From: Kineosporia mesophila
GTDB lineage: Bacteria > Actinomycetota > Actinomycetes > Actinomycetales > Kineosporiaceae
NCBI RefSeq assembly: GCF_021129235.1
Contig: NZ_JAJOMA010000027.1
Coordinates: 1 to 64,000, forward strand
DNA: 64,000 nt
Direction: 5' to 3'
The position numbers were made by a program, and so were the translations under genes. Position 1 is the first letter of the stretch. Each line of letters starts with the position of its first letter. Shown one piece after another: positions 1-7,365 of this stretch. The notes below the pieces were generated by a model. The model worked only from the letters and a program-made list of their open reading frames with translations, made no database searches and was not told the origin of the DNA.

Positions 1-564
1 TTCCTGCCTTTCGGCGTTCCGTCCTGGCGACGTTGTAAACAGTAGACCCTGTGTTGCTCGCCGGTCAAATCCGTGTTTCGCGATTTGAAAAGCGATAGAG
101 CTTTCCCCAGAACGGTAATAACCATAAGAGTGACGCGTACCCGGAAAGGGCACGCGAAGACTTCTCAGGCTTTTACTCAGGAGAACGGGTTGCTGTCACC
201 CCGGAACCGGCCACCTATATGTCCGTTGCTTCCGGAGCGTCGGCGTCCGCGTGAGCGACCCGCCGAAAACCCTTGGAGAACATTACCAGCTCCCTGGCAT
301 CCTTCAAGGCCCGCCCGACGCGACGGGCGTCACATGCCGATAACGGAGTCGGCCCTCGTCGATGAGATGCCCGGCAGGCGCCCCCATGACCGGGGAAGTG
401 GGCCCCGCCCGGCCGAAGACTGGGGGATCGCATGATCACGACCCAGGAGGGCGGGGCGACCCGCCAACGGTCGTGCCGCAACGCCACCGGTCCTGCCGGC
501 AGCGCTCGGGGTCGTGCCCCAGTGCTAGAGACAGGGCCCCAGTTCTAGAGACAGTGCCGCAGCG
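1..564. other. No recognisable gene in left-edge region
   Basis: I recognise no gene here. The first 200 bases or so are visibly richer in A and T than the rest of the window, as expected of a promoter or spacer region of a gene lying beyond the left edge. Open frames exist on both strands, but none has a credible start with a ribosome binding site or a recognisable domain. An isolated half-site GCATGATCACGA lies near 430-441 and resembles the REP-like family seen at 46-62 kb. A four-unit 20-bp tandem repeat closes the region. Confidence 0.5.
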
Positions 565-580
565 CTAGGGACGGGTGGCA
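501..580. repeat. Tandem repeat, four 20-bp units
   Basis: Four consecutive degenerate 20-bp units begin at 501, 521, 541 and 561. Each starts AG(C/T)(G/T)CT(A/C)G(A/G)G and is followed by a GC-rich tail. The last unit overlaps the stop codon of the downstream minus-strand DinB-like gene, so the array begins exactly at the gene's 3-prime end. No function is evident; it may be a slippage-derived spacer. Confidence 0.75.
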
Positions 581-1095
581 GACGCGCGCAGCAGTCGCAG
601 TGTCCCGATTTCCGCGGCGTTCTTCATCAGCTCCGCGTTCACCCATCCGGCCATGTCGGCCAGGCTCCGCTCGGCCTCCACCGGCCAGGGGAACAAGGAA
701 GGCGCGTCGAGCGCCTCGTCCTCAATCTCGTCCAGCAAACTCCGCCACTGCGAACCGAGCGTGCGCAGCCAGTCGACCGCCGCGTCCCCGATTCCCGGGT
801 ACTCCACCTCGGACGGATCGCGGAGAGCGCCACCGTTGGCCCGGTCGAGCGCAGCGCCCAGCCACCAGCCCAGATGCCAGCTGGTCCAGGCGATGGTGGG
901 CACCGGGATGGGGTCGGGCTGGCTCTCCGCCCAGTCGGGCACCCAGCTCCCGTCGGCCTGTGCGTGCAGGGTCCAGCACAGCGGCCCGGGCTCCCAGAGG
1001 AAGTCCTCGGCCTCCAGACGCTCCAGGTGGTACTCGAAGAACGACCAGGCCAGGTCGAACTGCCAGCGGAGCAGGTCGCGACGAGGGGACTCCAT
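565..1095 (-). CDS. DinB-like superfamily protein
   Basis: This 176-residue protein has the layout of the DinB/YfiT four-helix-bundle superfamily. It has an N-terminal helix (RDLLRWQFDLAWSFFEYHL), an EPGPLCWTLHAQADG segment matching the family's EPxxxxWTxR element, and TIAWTSWHLGWWL, where the histidine is a likely metal ligand. Members include mycothiol-dependent S-transferases and isomerases, so a thiol-dependent enzyme is plausible, but the substrate is unknown. It has no signal peptide or membrane segment. It starts at ATG and its stop lies inside a 20-bp tandem repeat. It is not clearly in an operon with its neighbour. The family call is fairly firm; function is open. Confidence 0.75.
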   Translation of the reverse strand: MESPRRDLLRWQFDLAWSFFEYHLERLEAEDFLWEPGPLCWTLHAQADGSWVPDWAESQPDPIPVPTIAWTSWHLGWWLGAALDRANGGALRDPSEVEYPGIGDAAVDWLRTLGSQWRSLLDEIEDEALDAPSLFPWPVEAERSLADMAGWVNAELMKNAAEIGTLRLLRASATRP

Positions 1096-1135
1096 GGCGC
1101 GACCCCATCACATGATCTTCCCCGCGGCAATGGTG

Positions 1136-1447
1136 CTACTCACCGGTCCGCTGTCGGTGGTGACCGCTGGGGCCGCTCCCGTCACGCATTTCTCGAGGCC
1201 GACGCCGCACGAGGGAATTCACGCCGTAGGCCAGGGCGAGCAGCGAACCGGCCCAGGGAATCACCACGGCTGCAATGATGGCTGCCCGGCCGAGTCGCCG
1301 GTCCTCTCCCTGCCACATCGCCATCAGGCTCACGGCAATGCCGACGAGGACGAGCAGGAGATAGGTGGCCTCGATGCCATTCAGAGCGAGCAATTCTTCA
1401 CCGTTCACTGAGACTCGCCGATGGCGGGCGTCACCGACGAGCCACAC
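1136..1447 (-). CDS. Small two-helix membrane protein (PLDc_N-like)
   Basis: This short protein has two hydrophobic helices, around YLLLVLVGIAVSLMAMW and RAAIIAAVVIPWAGSLLALAYG, followed by an arginine-rich cytoplasmic tail. The order helix, charged loop, helix with a central proline-glycine-like turn, basic tail resembles PLDc_N small membrane proteins, but I would not press that. The longest frame begins at GTG 1447. A second GTG at 1408 (VNGEELLALNG) is equally possible, and neither has a strong ribosome binding site. It has no obvious partner among its neighbours. Confidence 0.5.
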   Translation of the reverse strand: MWLVGDARHRRVSVNGEELLALNGIEATYLLLVLVGIAVSLMAMWQGEDRRLGRAAIIAAVVIPWAGSLLALAYGVNSLVRRRPREMRDGSGPSGHHRQRTGE

Positions 1448-1481
1448 CGGGGCCGGATCGCGGCGTGGCTCGTCGAGCTTG

Positions 1482-1817
1482 TCAGATCACGGTTCTCTCC
1501 TCGGTGACCAGGCTGAAGCTGGTCTCGAAGGAGACGAAGGTGGGCTCGTCCGGCTGGACGAGGGTCTTGTAGTTGTCCGAGGCGAAGAACGCGTCGTGGT
1601 CGGCCCAGTTGTCGAACCAGATCTCGGTGAGACCGTCATAGGTCGGCGCCGGGTAGTTCGGGGCTTCGATCGGGTGGGAAATGGTGTACCTCCGGACGTA
1701 CTGCTTCGCCTCCGGGATCGAGGCGAACAGCGGTGCATGCTGCTCCCGGTGGTGCCGGACGAACTCCTCGGGGCTCATGCCCTCGATCCGCCTGACCATG
1801 AAAGCAAGCTTGATCAT
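1482..1817 (-). CDS. EthD-domain / ferredoxin-like small protein
   Basis: This 111-residue protein starts MIKLAFMVRRIEGMSPEEFVRHHREQHAPLF, the typical opening of EthD-type dimeric alpha-beta barrel proteins, with the conserved HHREQHAPLF helix. The closing part (GLTEIWFDNWADHDAFFASDNY) also fits. EthD relatives support ring-cleaving or cytochrome P450 pathways, often with no defined reaction. The ATG at 1817 is preferred over longer frames because AGGAGA lies just upstream. The gene is divergent from a MerR regulator, and a 14-bp perfect palindrome lies between them, so MerR-type control of this gene is likely. Confidence 0.8.
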   Translation of the reverse strand: MIKLAFMVRRIEGMSPEEFVRHHREQHAPLFASIPEAKQYVRRYTISHPIEAPNYPAPTYDGLTEIWFDNWADHDAFFASDNYKTLVQPDEPTFVSFETSFSLVTEERTVI

Positions 1818-1874
1818 TGTGTTCTCCTGCCGTCTCGACCGCTGGATGCGGCGTGGTGCGGCTACGCTAAAACT

Positions 1875-1888
1875 TGACATGCATGTCA
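1875..1888. promoter_or_regulatory. MerR-type operator, perfect 14-bp palindrome
   Basis: TGACATGCATGTCA is a perfect palindrome in the divergent EthD/MerR spacer. Read toward the EthD gene, it sits between a possible -35 TTGTCC and a possible -10 TAGCGT with about 20 bp between them. This is the overlong, dyad-containing spacer typical of promoters activated by MerR regulators. The promoter elements are weak matches and are inferred. Confidence 0.65.
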
Positions 1889-1928
1889 GGGACAAGCCGA
1901 TGTGACGCAGCACACGACAGGGAGCAGG

Positions 1929-2312
1929 ATGCGGATCGGCGATCTGTCCGCCCGGACCGGTGTCAGTCAACGGTCTTTGCGGTACTACGAGAACCAGGGA
2001 CTGCTGAGCACCACCCGGTCTCCCGGAGGGCAGCGGCACTACGACGAAGCCGATGTGCCCCGGGTGCAGGAGATTCGGGCGTTCCTGGCCGCCGGCCTGC
2101 CCACCCGGGTGATCGCCGGCCTACTCAACGGCCTGGCCGTGTGCCGGGCAGCACCGGACGCCGACGAGGCCCTCCACTCCTGGGAGACCCTGAGCCGCGA
2201 ACGGAGCCGGATCACCTCCGTCATCGACGAGCTCGTCACCGCCCGCCACGCCCTGGACGAGCTCCTCGCGGTCAACCACGCCTTCCTGAAGGAACATCCG
2301 ACAGCACGGTGA
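1929..2312 (+). CDS. MerR family transcriptional regulator
   Basis: The N-terminus MRIGDLSARTGVSQRSLRYYE is a textbook MerR winged helix-turn-helix, followed by QGLLSTTRSPGGQRHYDEADVPRV. A dimerisation helix occupies about residues 80-125. There is no conserved cysteine pattern at the C-terminus, so a metal sensor is unlikely; a small organic ligand or redox signal is more probable. The ATG at 1929 is chosen because GGAGCAGG precedes it and it places the HTH at the usual position; an upstream ATG at 1902 adds nine residues. It is divergent from the EthD gene, which it probably controls through the palindrome in the spacer. Confidence 0.88.
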   Translation: MRIGDLSARTGVSQRSLRYYENQGLLSTTRSPGGQRHYDEADVPRVQEIRAFLAAGLPTRVIAGLLNGLAVCRAAPDADEALHSWETLSRERSRITSVIDELVTARHALDELLAVNHAFLKEHPTAR

Positions 2313-2325
2313 GCCGAGGTCTGTT

Positions 2326-2553
2326 CATCTCGCGCCCATGTGCGGTGACGTAGAGGCGCTGGCGTCGCCCGGATCAGGCGCGCGGGCCAGGTAGCCGCGT
2401 TCCTCCAGAGCGGTGACGGTCTTCGCGGCCGCCTGCTTGGTCACCGCCATCCGACCTCGGAAATGTCGGCCACCTGATCGCCCAGGGAACCCCGCAGGCC
2501 CTGGCCGATGCCCTGCTCGACTTCGCCGGCCAGGTCGACAAGGGCTGAAAGAA
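2326..2553 (-). pseudogene. MarR-family regulator remnant with frameshifts
   Basis: Reading the minus strand from about 2553, one frame gives LLSALVDLAGEVEQGIG and QVADISEV. A second frame then gives MAVTKQAAAKTVTALEERGY and LARAPDPGDA. A third frame gives RQRLYVTAHGREM. Joined, these make the recognition helix, wing and post-wing strand of a MarR-family regulator (VTKQ..K.V..LE.RGY...PDP.D.R...V..T..G). At least two frameshifts break the frame and no start codon is left. It abuts the stop of the VOC gene upstream, so the pair may once have been an operon. It is called from motif order alone. Confidence 0.6.
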
Positions 2554-2555
2554 GC

Positions 2556-3008
2556 TCAGGAACAGCAGAACTCGTTGCCCTGCGGGTCGCGCAGAACCCA
2601 CCAGCGCCCGGCCGGCCCCTGGTCCACCTCGTTCACCCGGGTCGCGCCGAGACCCTCCAGCCGGGCCACCAGATCGTCCAGTGATCCCGAACCCCGGTGC
2701 ACGTCGATGTGGAGCCGGTTTTTCACCGTCTTCTCCTCGGGCACCTCCTGGAACAGCAGCCGCCGCCCCTGCCCGATGCCGGTGAAGGCGTCGAACGGGT
2801 CGTCGGGATGCCGGATCGCGGCCATCCCCCGGAAGTACCGGCGGCCCTCGTGCTCCACCACCGCGGCCGGGGGCAGCTGCCCGGCCCCGACCAGGTGCTC
2901 GATCAGGGCGTTCTGGTCTTCGGGCGTGTACTCCAGCGCCGCCGCCCAGAAACCGGCGAGCGCGATCGCGTCGTGACTGTCGATGACCAGCTTCCACCCC
3001 AGAGCCAT
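2556..3008 (-). CDS. VOC / glyoxalase-like domain protein
   Basis: This 150-residue protein begins MALGWKLVIDSHDAIALAGFWAAALEY, the standard first strand and helix of a glyoxalase-like VOC domain. Further features are RLLFQEVPEEKTVKNRLHIDVH in the middle and WWVLRDPQGNEFCCS at the end. The last segment matches the DP.GNEF.. signature of this actinobacterial subfamily, whose substrates are mostly unknown. The ATG at 3008 is preferred to a longer frame reaching 3200, whose extra residues look non-coding. A decayed MarR gene follows immediately. Confidence 0.82.
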   Translation of the reverse strand: MALGWKLVIDSHDAIALAGFWAAALEYTPEDQNALIEHLVGAGQLPPAAVVEHEGRRYFRGMAAIRHPDDPFDAFTGIGQGRRLLFQEVPEEKTVKNRLHIDVHRGSGSLDDLVARLEGLGATRVNEVDQGPAGRWWVLRDPQGNEFCCS

Positions 3009-3226
3009 GATCCTATTGGTAGTGGTTACCGGGTGAGTAGGACAAGCGAGGTTCAGGCGCGGGCGGGCTCGCGTTGCCGTTCCTGGGTGACCCGCCGGGC
3101 GATGCGGTGGGCGGCGTCGCGGGTGAGGTGCCCACCCCGCGCGCGACGTCCCCCGGATCGTCCGGTTGACGCGCCCTCCATGGGTGCCCTGCTGGATCAA
3201 AACGGCGCTGCCTGAGGACGCGGGGG

Positions 3227-4903
3227 TCAGAGGAAGTAGAGACGGTTGAGTGCGGTGGACTCGGCCGGGGTGGAGGTGACGGGCTCGCCGTCGACCGTGA
3301 CCAGCCCGGATTCGGGGGCGACGCGGACGGTGGCGAGGCGGTGGTTGAGCAGCATCTGGGCGGGGCCGATGCCGCGGGTGCCGCGCACGCCGACGCGCCG
3401 GCGGCGGGTGGTCATGGTGTCGTTGCCGTCCTGGGCGGCGGCCTGGGAGGTGAACGCGACCGACAGATCGGCCGCGGTCGCGCCGTGCCCGCCGAACTGC
3501 GGCCCGTAGACCAGAGGTTCGGCCCGGTCGATCGCGGCGTTCGGGTCACCGGTGACCCCGTAGGCGGGAAAACCCGCCTTGAGCACGAGGTCGGGTTTCG
3601 CACCGAAGAACTGAGGACGCCACAGCACGACATCGGCGAGTTTGCCCACCTCGAGCGTGCCGATCTCGTGGGAGAGGCCGTGCGCGATCGCCGGATTGGC
3701 CGTCAGTTTGGCGATGTACCGCAGAGCACGGGCATTGTCGTTCCGCTCCGGCGCTCCCAGTTCGGCCTTCATCTTCCCGGCCATGGCGAAGGTCCGGCGC
3801 ACGGTCTCCCCCGCGCGGCCCATGCCCTGGGCGTCGGAGGAGGTGATCGGGATGATGCCCAGGTCGTGCAGCACGTCCTCGGCGCCCATCGTGCCGGCCC
3901 GGATACGGTCGCGGGCCAGTTCCGCGTCGCCGGGCAGGTCTTCCTTGAGGCCGTGCGCGGCCATGATCATGTGGAAGTGCTCGGCGACCGCGTCGCGCCC
4001 GAACGGCAGGGTCGGATTGGTGGACGAGCCGATCACGTTGGGTTCCCCGGCCAGGCTCAGCACGTTCGGCACGTGCCCGCCGCCGCAGCCCTCGATGTGG
4101 AACGCGTGGATCGTGCGCCCTTCCAGCACGGCGAGCGTGTCCTGCACCGACAGGGACTCGTTGATGCCGTCGGTGTGCAGCGCGACCTGCACGTCGTGTT
4201 CCTCGGCCACCCGTAGCGCGGTGTCCAGGGCGCGGGCGTGGGCGCCCATGTCCTCGTGCACCTTGAACCCGCAGGCTCCGCCCTCGACCAGCGCCTCCAC
4301 CGACGAGCCCGGTTCGGAGGCCGAACCCCGGCCCAGGAAGCCGATGTTCACCGGCCAGGCGTCGAACGCGTTGAAAGCGTGGCGCAGGGCCCAGGGCGAG
4401 TTCACGCCGACGCCCCAGACCGGGCCGAACTCCTGCCCGATGATCGTGGTGACACCGCTGGCCAGCGAGGCCTCCATGATGCGGGGGCTGAGCAGGTGCA
4501 CGTGGGTGTCGATGGCTCCCGCCGTGGCGATCAGGCCCTCCCCCGGCACGATCGTGGTGCCGGTGCCGACCACGACGTCCACCCCGTCCAGGGTGTCCGG
4601 GTTTCCGGCCCGGCCGATCGCGCTGATGCGGCCCTCCCGGATCCCGATCGAGACCTTGCGGATGCCCAGCACCGCGTCGATGACGACCACGTTCGAGATC
4701 ACCACGTCACAGGTCTCGCTCACCCGGGCGGCCTTGAGATGCATACCGTCGCGGGCGGTCTTGGCGAACCCGGCCAGGAACTCCTCCCCCGGCCGCTGGG
4801 AGTCCGCCTCGACCTCGATCACCAGGCCGGTGTCGCCGAGGCGGATGCGATCGCCCTCGCGGGGTCCGTAGGCGCCGGCGTAGTCGGTTCCGGTGAGGCT
4901 CAT
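3227..4903 (-). CDS. ureC: Urease alpha subunit (divergent)
   Basis: This 558-residue protein is the nickel-containing catalytic subunit of urease. Nearly all active-site residues align with the classical enzyme: H134 and H136 (IDTHVHLL), the carbamylated K214 and H216 (GFKVHED), H243, H269, flap histidine H317 and D357 (SSDAQGMGR). The mobile flap differs. The residue equal to the conserved Cys319 of Klebsiella is Ala316, and the residue after the catalytic His is Gly rather than His. Its ATG overlaps the stop of the fused ureAB gene by four bases, so translation is probably coupled. No ureD, ureE, ureF or ureG gene lies nearby. A urease-like fold is certain; urea as substrate is likely but unproven. 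Confidence 0.93.
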   Translation of the reverse strand: MSLTGTDYAGAYGPREGDRIRLGDTGLVIEVEADSQRPGEEFLAGFAKTARDGMHLKAARVSETCDVVISNVVVIDAVLGIRKVSIGIREGRISAIGRAGNPDTLDGVDVVVGTGTTIVPGEGLIATAGAIDTHVHLLSPRIMEASLASGVTTIIGQEFGPVWGVGVNSPWALRHAFNAFDAWPVNIGFLGRGSASEPGSSVEALVEGGACGFKVHEDMGAHARALDTALRVAEEHDVQVALHTDGINESLSVQDTLAVLEGRTIHAFHIEGCGGGHVPNVLSLAGEPNVIGSSTNPTLPFGRDAVAEHFHMIMAAHGLKEDLPGDAELARDRIRAGTMGAEDVLHDLGIIPITSSDAQGMGRAGETVRRTFAMAGKMKAELGAPERNDNARALRYIAKLTANPAIAHGLSHEIGTLEVGKLADVVLWRPQFFGAKPDLVLKAGFPAYGVTGDPNAAIDRAEPLVYGPQFGGHGATAADLSVAFTSQAAAQDGNDTMTTRRRRVGVRGTRGIGPAQMLLNHRLATVRVAPESGLVTVDGEPVTSTPAESTALNRLYFL

Positions 4904-5604
4904 GCCTGATCCTCCGCTGCGGTGTCCAGATACCCGCAGGCGTGGGCCTTCTCGAGGGCGGCGTCGATCGCGCCGGGGGCGTCCAGAGAGCCGTCGACCA
5001 GGCCCGCGAAACCGATGACGACGCGGGCACCACCGATCGGGGTCAGGTCGACCTCCCGGGTCTGACCCGGATCGAAGCGCACGGTGCCGCCGGCGTCGAT
5101 GGCGAGTCGTCGTCCGTAAGCGGCCCGCCGGTCGAACCGCAGACGGGGGTTGACCTCGAAAAAGTGGAAGTGCGAGGTGACGCTGATGGGAACGGGGGAC
5201 GTGTTGGTCACCGGGATCCTCAGCGCGTCGGGGAAGGTGATCGGCTGGGCGGGGCCGGGCAGCAACGCGCCCGGGGCATCCTCGCCCAGTGATCCATGTG
5301 GTCCTGCGAACGGCTCCGTGACCACCACCAGACGGGTACCGTCGTCGAACACGGCCTCCACCTCGACGCGGTCCACGACGTCCACGACGCCCGGCAGCAC
5401 CTCGTGCGGGCCGAGTACCGTGCGCCCCGCCTCCATCGCCTGAGCCAGGCGGGCACCGTCGCGCGCGGCCTCACACACCGTGTCGGCGATCAGCGCCGTG
5501 GCCTCCGGAATGTTCAGCCGCAGGCCGCGCGATCGTCGTGACCTGGCCAGTTCGGCGGCCGTGAAGATCAGCAGACGGTCACGCTCGGTGGGGGTCAACC
5601 GCAT
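4900..5604 (-). CDS. ureAB: Fused urease gamma-beta subunit
   Basis: The first 100 residues are a urease gamma domain (MRLTPTERDRLLIFTAAELA, then LNIPEATALI and MEAGR). The remainder is a urease beta domain (IPVTNTSPVPISVTSHFHFFEVNPRLRFDR, then PGQTREVDLTPIGG). Gamma and beta are separate genes in many bacteria; here one 234-residue chain carries both, so the enzyme should have two kinds of subunit. ATG 5604 lies 5 bases from the edge of a 35-bp palindrome and faces the divergent deiminase gene, leaving almost no leader. It overlaps ureC by four bases. Confidence 0.92.
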   Translation of the reverse strand: MRLTPTERDRLLIFTAAELARSRRSRGLRLNIPEATALIADTVCEAARDGARLAQAMEAGRTVLGPHEVLPGVVDVVDRVEVEAVFDDGTRLVVVTEPFAGPHGSLGEDAPGALLPGPAQPITFPDALRIPVTNTSPVPISVTSHFHFFEVNPRLRFDRRAAYGRRLAIDAGGTVRFDPGQTREVDLTPIGGARVVIGFAGLVDGSLDAPGAIDAALEKAHACGYLDTAAEDQA

Positions 5605-5608
5605 GCCG

Positions 5609-5643
5609 CCCACCTTAATCGAAATCGTTTCGGTTAAGGTGGG
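5609..5643. promoter_or_regulatory. 35-bp near-perfect palindromic operator
   Basis: The spacer between ureAB and the deiminase gene is almost wholly taken up by an inverted repeat, CCCACCTTAATCGAAA then TCG then TTTCGGTTAAGGTGGG, with one mismatch. Size and symmetry fit a TetR-family operator. The only regulator at the locus is the TetR gene at 6751-7365, so it is the likely ligand, acting on both transcription units at once. Its closeness to both start codons implies that it overlaps the promoters. Confidence 0.75.
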
Positions 5644-5668
5644 GGCACGCCCGACCCCCGGAGGACCC

Positions 5669-6691
5669 ATGCACGCCGGACGCCACATGCCTGCCGAATG
5701 GGAAGCGCACGAGCGCACCTGGATGGCCTTCCCCACGCCCAACCCCACGTTCGGTGAGACCGGTGGGCCCGACCTGGCCCGCGCGCGCACCGCCTGGAGC
5801 ACCGTCGCGAACACCGTCGCCGGGTACGAACAGGTCTCGATGCTCGTCGCCCCCGGTGACGACTCCGCCGCCAAAGCGCTGCTCGACCCCCGGATCCAGC
5901 TGGTCGAGGTCGCCATCGACGACGCCTGGCTGCGTGATTCCGGGCCCACGTTCGTACGTCAGGACGACGGCCTGATCGCCGTCGACTGGTGCTTCAACGG
6001 GTGGGGCGCCCAGAAATGGGCGAAGTGGGACCTGGACGCCTACGTGGCCACCGCGATCGCCGAACGCGCCGACCTTCCGGTCAGCACCTCGACCCTCACT
6101 CAGGAGGGCGGCGGCCTGCACGTCGACGGCGCGGGCACCGTGCTGCTGACCGAGACCGTGCAGCTCGACCCCGACCGCAATCCCGGCTGGACCCGCGAGG
6201 ACGTCGAGACCGAGATCCACGCCCAGCTCGGCACCACCACCGCGATCTGGCTGCCCCGCGGCCTGACCGCCGACTACGGCGAGTTCGGCACCCGCGGCCA
6301 CGTCGACATCGTCGCCGCGTTCACCCGCCCGGGCACCGTCGTCGTGCACACCCAGACCGACCCCGGTCACCCGGACTACGCCGTCTCGCAAGAGGTCTCG
6401 GCAATCCTGCGCGAGGCCACCGACGCCCGCGGCCAGCGCCTGGAGGTCATCGAGCTACTGGCCCCCGAACGCCACGAGGTGGACGGCGAACTCGTCGACC
6501 ACTCCTACGTCAACCACTACGTGGCCAACGACGTGGTGGTGCTCTGCTCGTTCGACGACCCCCGCGACGAGCAGGCCCGGGCCGTGCTGCAGACCGCCTA
6601 CCCCGACCGCACCGTGGTCAGCGTCGACGCCCGCGACATCTTCGCCTTCGGCGGTGGCATCCACTGCATCACCCAGCAGCAGCCCCGCTGA
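5669..6691 (+). CDS. Agmatine deiminase family protein (PAD_porph)
   Basis: This 340-residue protein belongs to the agmatine/peptidyl-arginine deiminase family, which hydrolyses guanidino groups through a cysteine thiouronium intermediate. Landmarks are MPAEWEAHERTWMAFP at the start, DDAWLRDSGPTF (guanidino binding), EGGGLHVDG, RGHVDIVAAF with the catalytic His, and the terminal FAFGGGIHCITQQQP with nucleophile Cys333. ATG 5669 has GGAGGA at the right distance; longer frames run through the operator and into the ureAB coding region. The gene is divergent from ureAB-ureC and upstream of the TetR gene. Shared control implies a common nitrogen-salvage role, but agmatine as the real substrate is not shown. 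Confidence 0.9.
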   Translation: MHAGRHMPAEWEAHERTWMAFPTPNPTFGETGGPDLARARTAWSTVANTVAGYEQVSMLVAPGDDSAAKALLDPRIQLVEVAIDDAWLRDSGPTFVRQDDGLIAVDWCFNGWGAQKWAKWDLDAYVATAIAERADLPVSTSTLTQEGGGLHVDGAGTVLLTETVQLDPDRNPGWTREDVETEIHAQLGTTTAIWLPRGLTADYGEFGTRGHVDIVAAFTRPGTVVVHTQTDPGHPDYAVSQEVSAILREATDARGQRLEVIELLAPERHEVDGELVDHSYVNHYVANDVVVLCSFDDPRDEQARAVLQTAYPDRTVVSVDARDIFAFGGGIHCITQQQPR

Positions 6692-6743
6692 CCCGGCCGA
6701 CCCGGCTGATCCCGCTGACCCGGCCGATCCGGCCGATCCGGCT
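6690..6743. repeat. Six 9-bp tandem units between deiminase and TetR genes
   Basis: Units of the form GA(C/T)CC(C/G)GC(C/T) repeat six times in phase from the stop codon of the deiminase gene to a few bases before the TetR start. The array fills the entire gene gap and leaves no recognisable ribosome binding site for the TetR gene. Confidence 0.8.
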
Positions 6744-6750
6744 GACCTGA

Positions 6751-7365
6751 ATGGCCCGCCCCGCCAAGCCTCTGCTCTCGCGCGAGGCAATCCTGCACGC
6801 CGCCCTGGCCCAGCTCGACGCCACCGGCACCCTCGCCCTGCCTGCGCTCGCCCGGGAACTCGGCGTCAGCACCTCCTCGCTCTACCACCACGTGAAAGGT
6901 GGCCGCGAAGAGGTGATCGAGGGCATCCGCGGGCTGCTGTCGGTGTCCGCGATGCTGTCCGACCGCCGCCCGGGTGAGACCTGGCGCGACTTCACCGCAC
7001 GCTGGGCCACCTCGTACCGCGCCGCCTACGCCGCCCACCCGGCGGTGGTGCCTCTGATGACTGCGCAGACCGTGGCCCACCCGGCCACACTCGCCTCCTA
7101 CGAGACCCTGGCGCAGGTGCTGCACGACGCGGGTTTCGGTGACCAGGACCTGCTGCACGTGATGACGGTGCTGGACAGCTTCATCCTCGGCTCGGCCCTG
7201 GACGCCGGGGCCCCGGTCGAGGTCTGGGCCGACAGTGGCGACCCGGACTCCGCCCTGTCGCGGGCCCGCGGGGCGACCCTGGCCCAGCCGGGAGACCGCT
7301 CGGAGCGGGCGTTCCGGCTCGGCCTGGAGAGTCTGCTCGCCGGACTCGAAGACCTGCGGCGCTAA
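6751..7365 (+). CDS. TetR/AcrR family regulator of the urease locus
   Basis: This 204-residue regulator has a typical N-terminal helix-turn-helix (ALPALARELGVSTSSLYHHVKGG) and a TetR_C-like all-helical ligand domain. It lies downstream of the deiminase gene and is separated only by a 9-bp repeat array, so it is probably co-transcribed with it. The 35-bp palindrome between the two divergent arms of the locus is the obvious operator. No Shine-Dalgarno sequence is visible in front of the ATG, which suggests coupled or leaderless translation. The ligand is unknown; a guanidino compound or its product would be logical, and that is inference. Confidence 0.88.
   Translation: MARPAKPLLSREAILHAALAQLDATGTLALPALARELGVSTSSLYHHVKGGREEVIEGIRGLLSVSAMLSDRRPGETWRDFTARWATSYRAAYAAHPAVVPLMTAQTVAHPATLASYETLAQVLHDAGFGDQDLLHVMTVLDSFILGSALDAGAPVEVWADSGDPDSALSRARGATLAQPGDRSERAFRLGLESLLAGLEDLRR

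Noticed and set aside
252-435. Short frames beginning VSDPPKTLGEHYQL and MPITESALVDEM near the left edge
   Set aside because: They are too short and lack a recognisable domain or ribosome binding site. I could not separate them from chance.
2461-2548. Plus-strand reading NVGHLIAQGTPQALADALLDF as an alpha/beta hydrolase tail
   Set aside because: It resembles a hydrolase C-terminus, but the minus strand of the same DNA gives a longer and better MarR match.
3010-3220. Minus-strand fragment ending HLTRDAAHRIARRVTQERQ in the VOC/ureC gap
   Set aside because: It looks protein-like but is too short to assign to any family; no start codon with a binding site was found.
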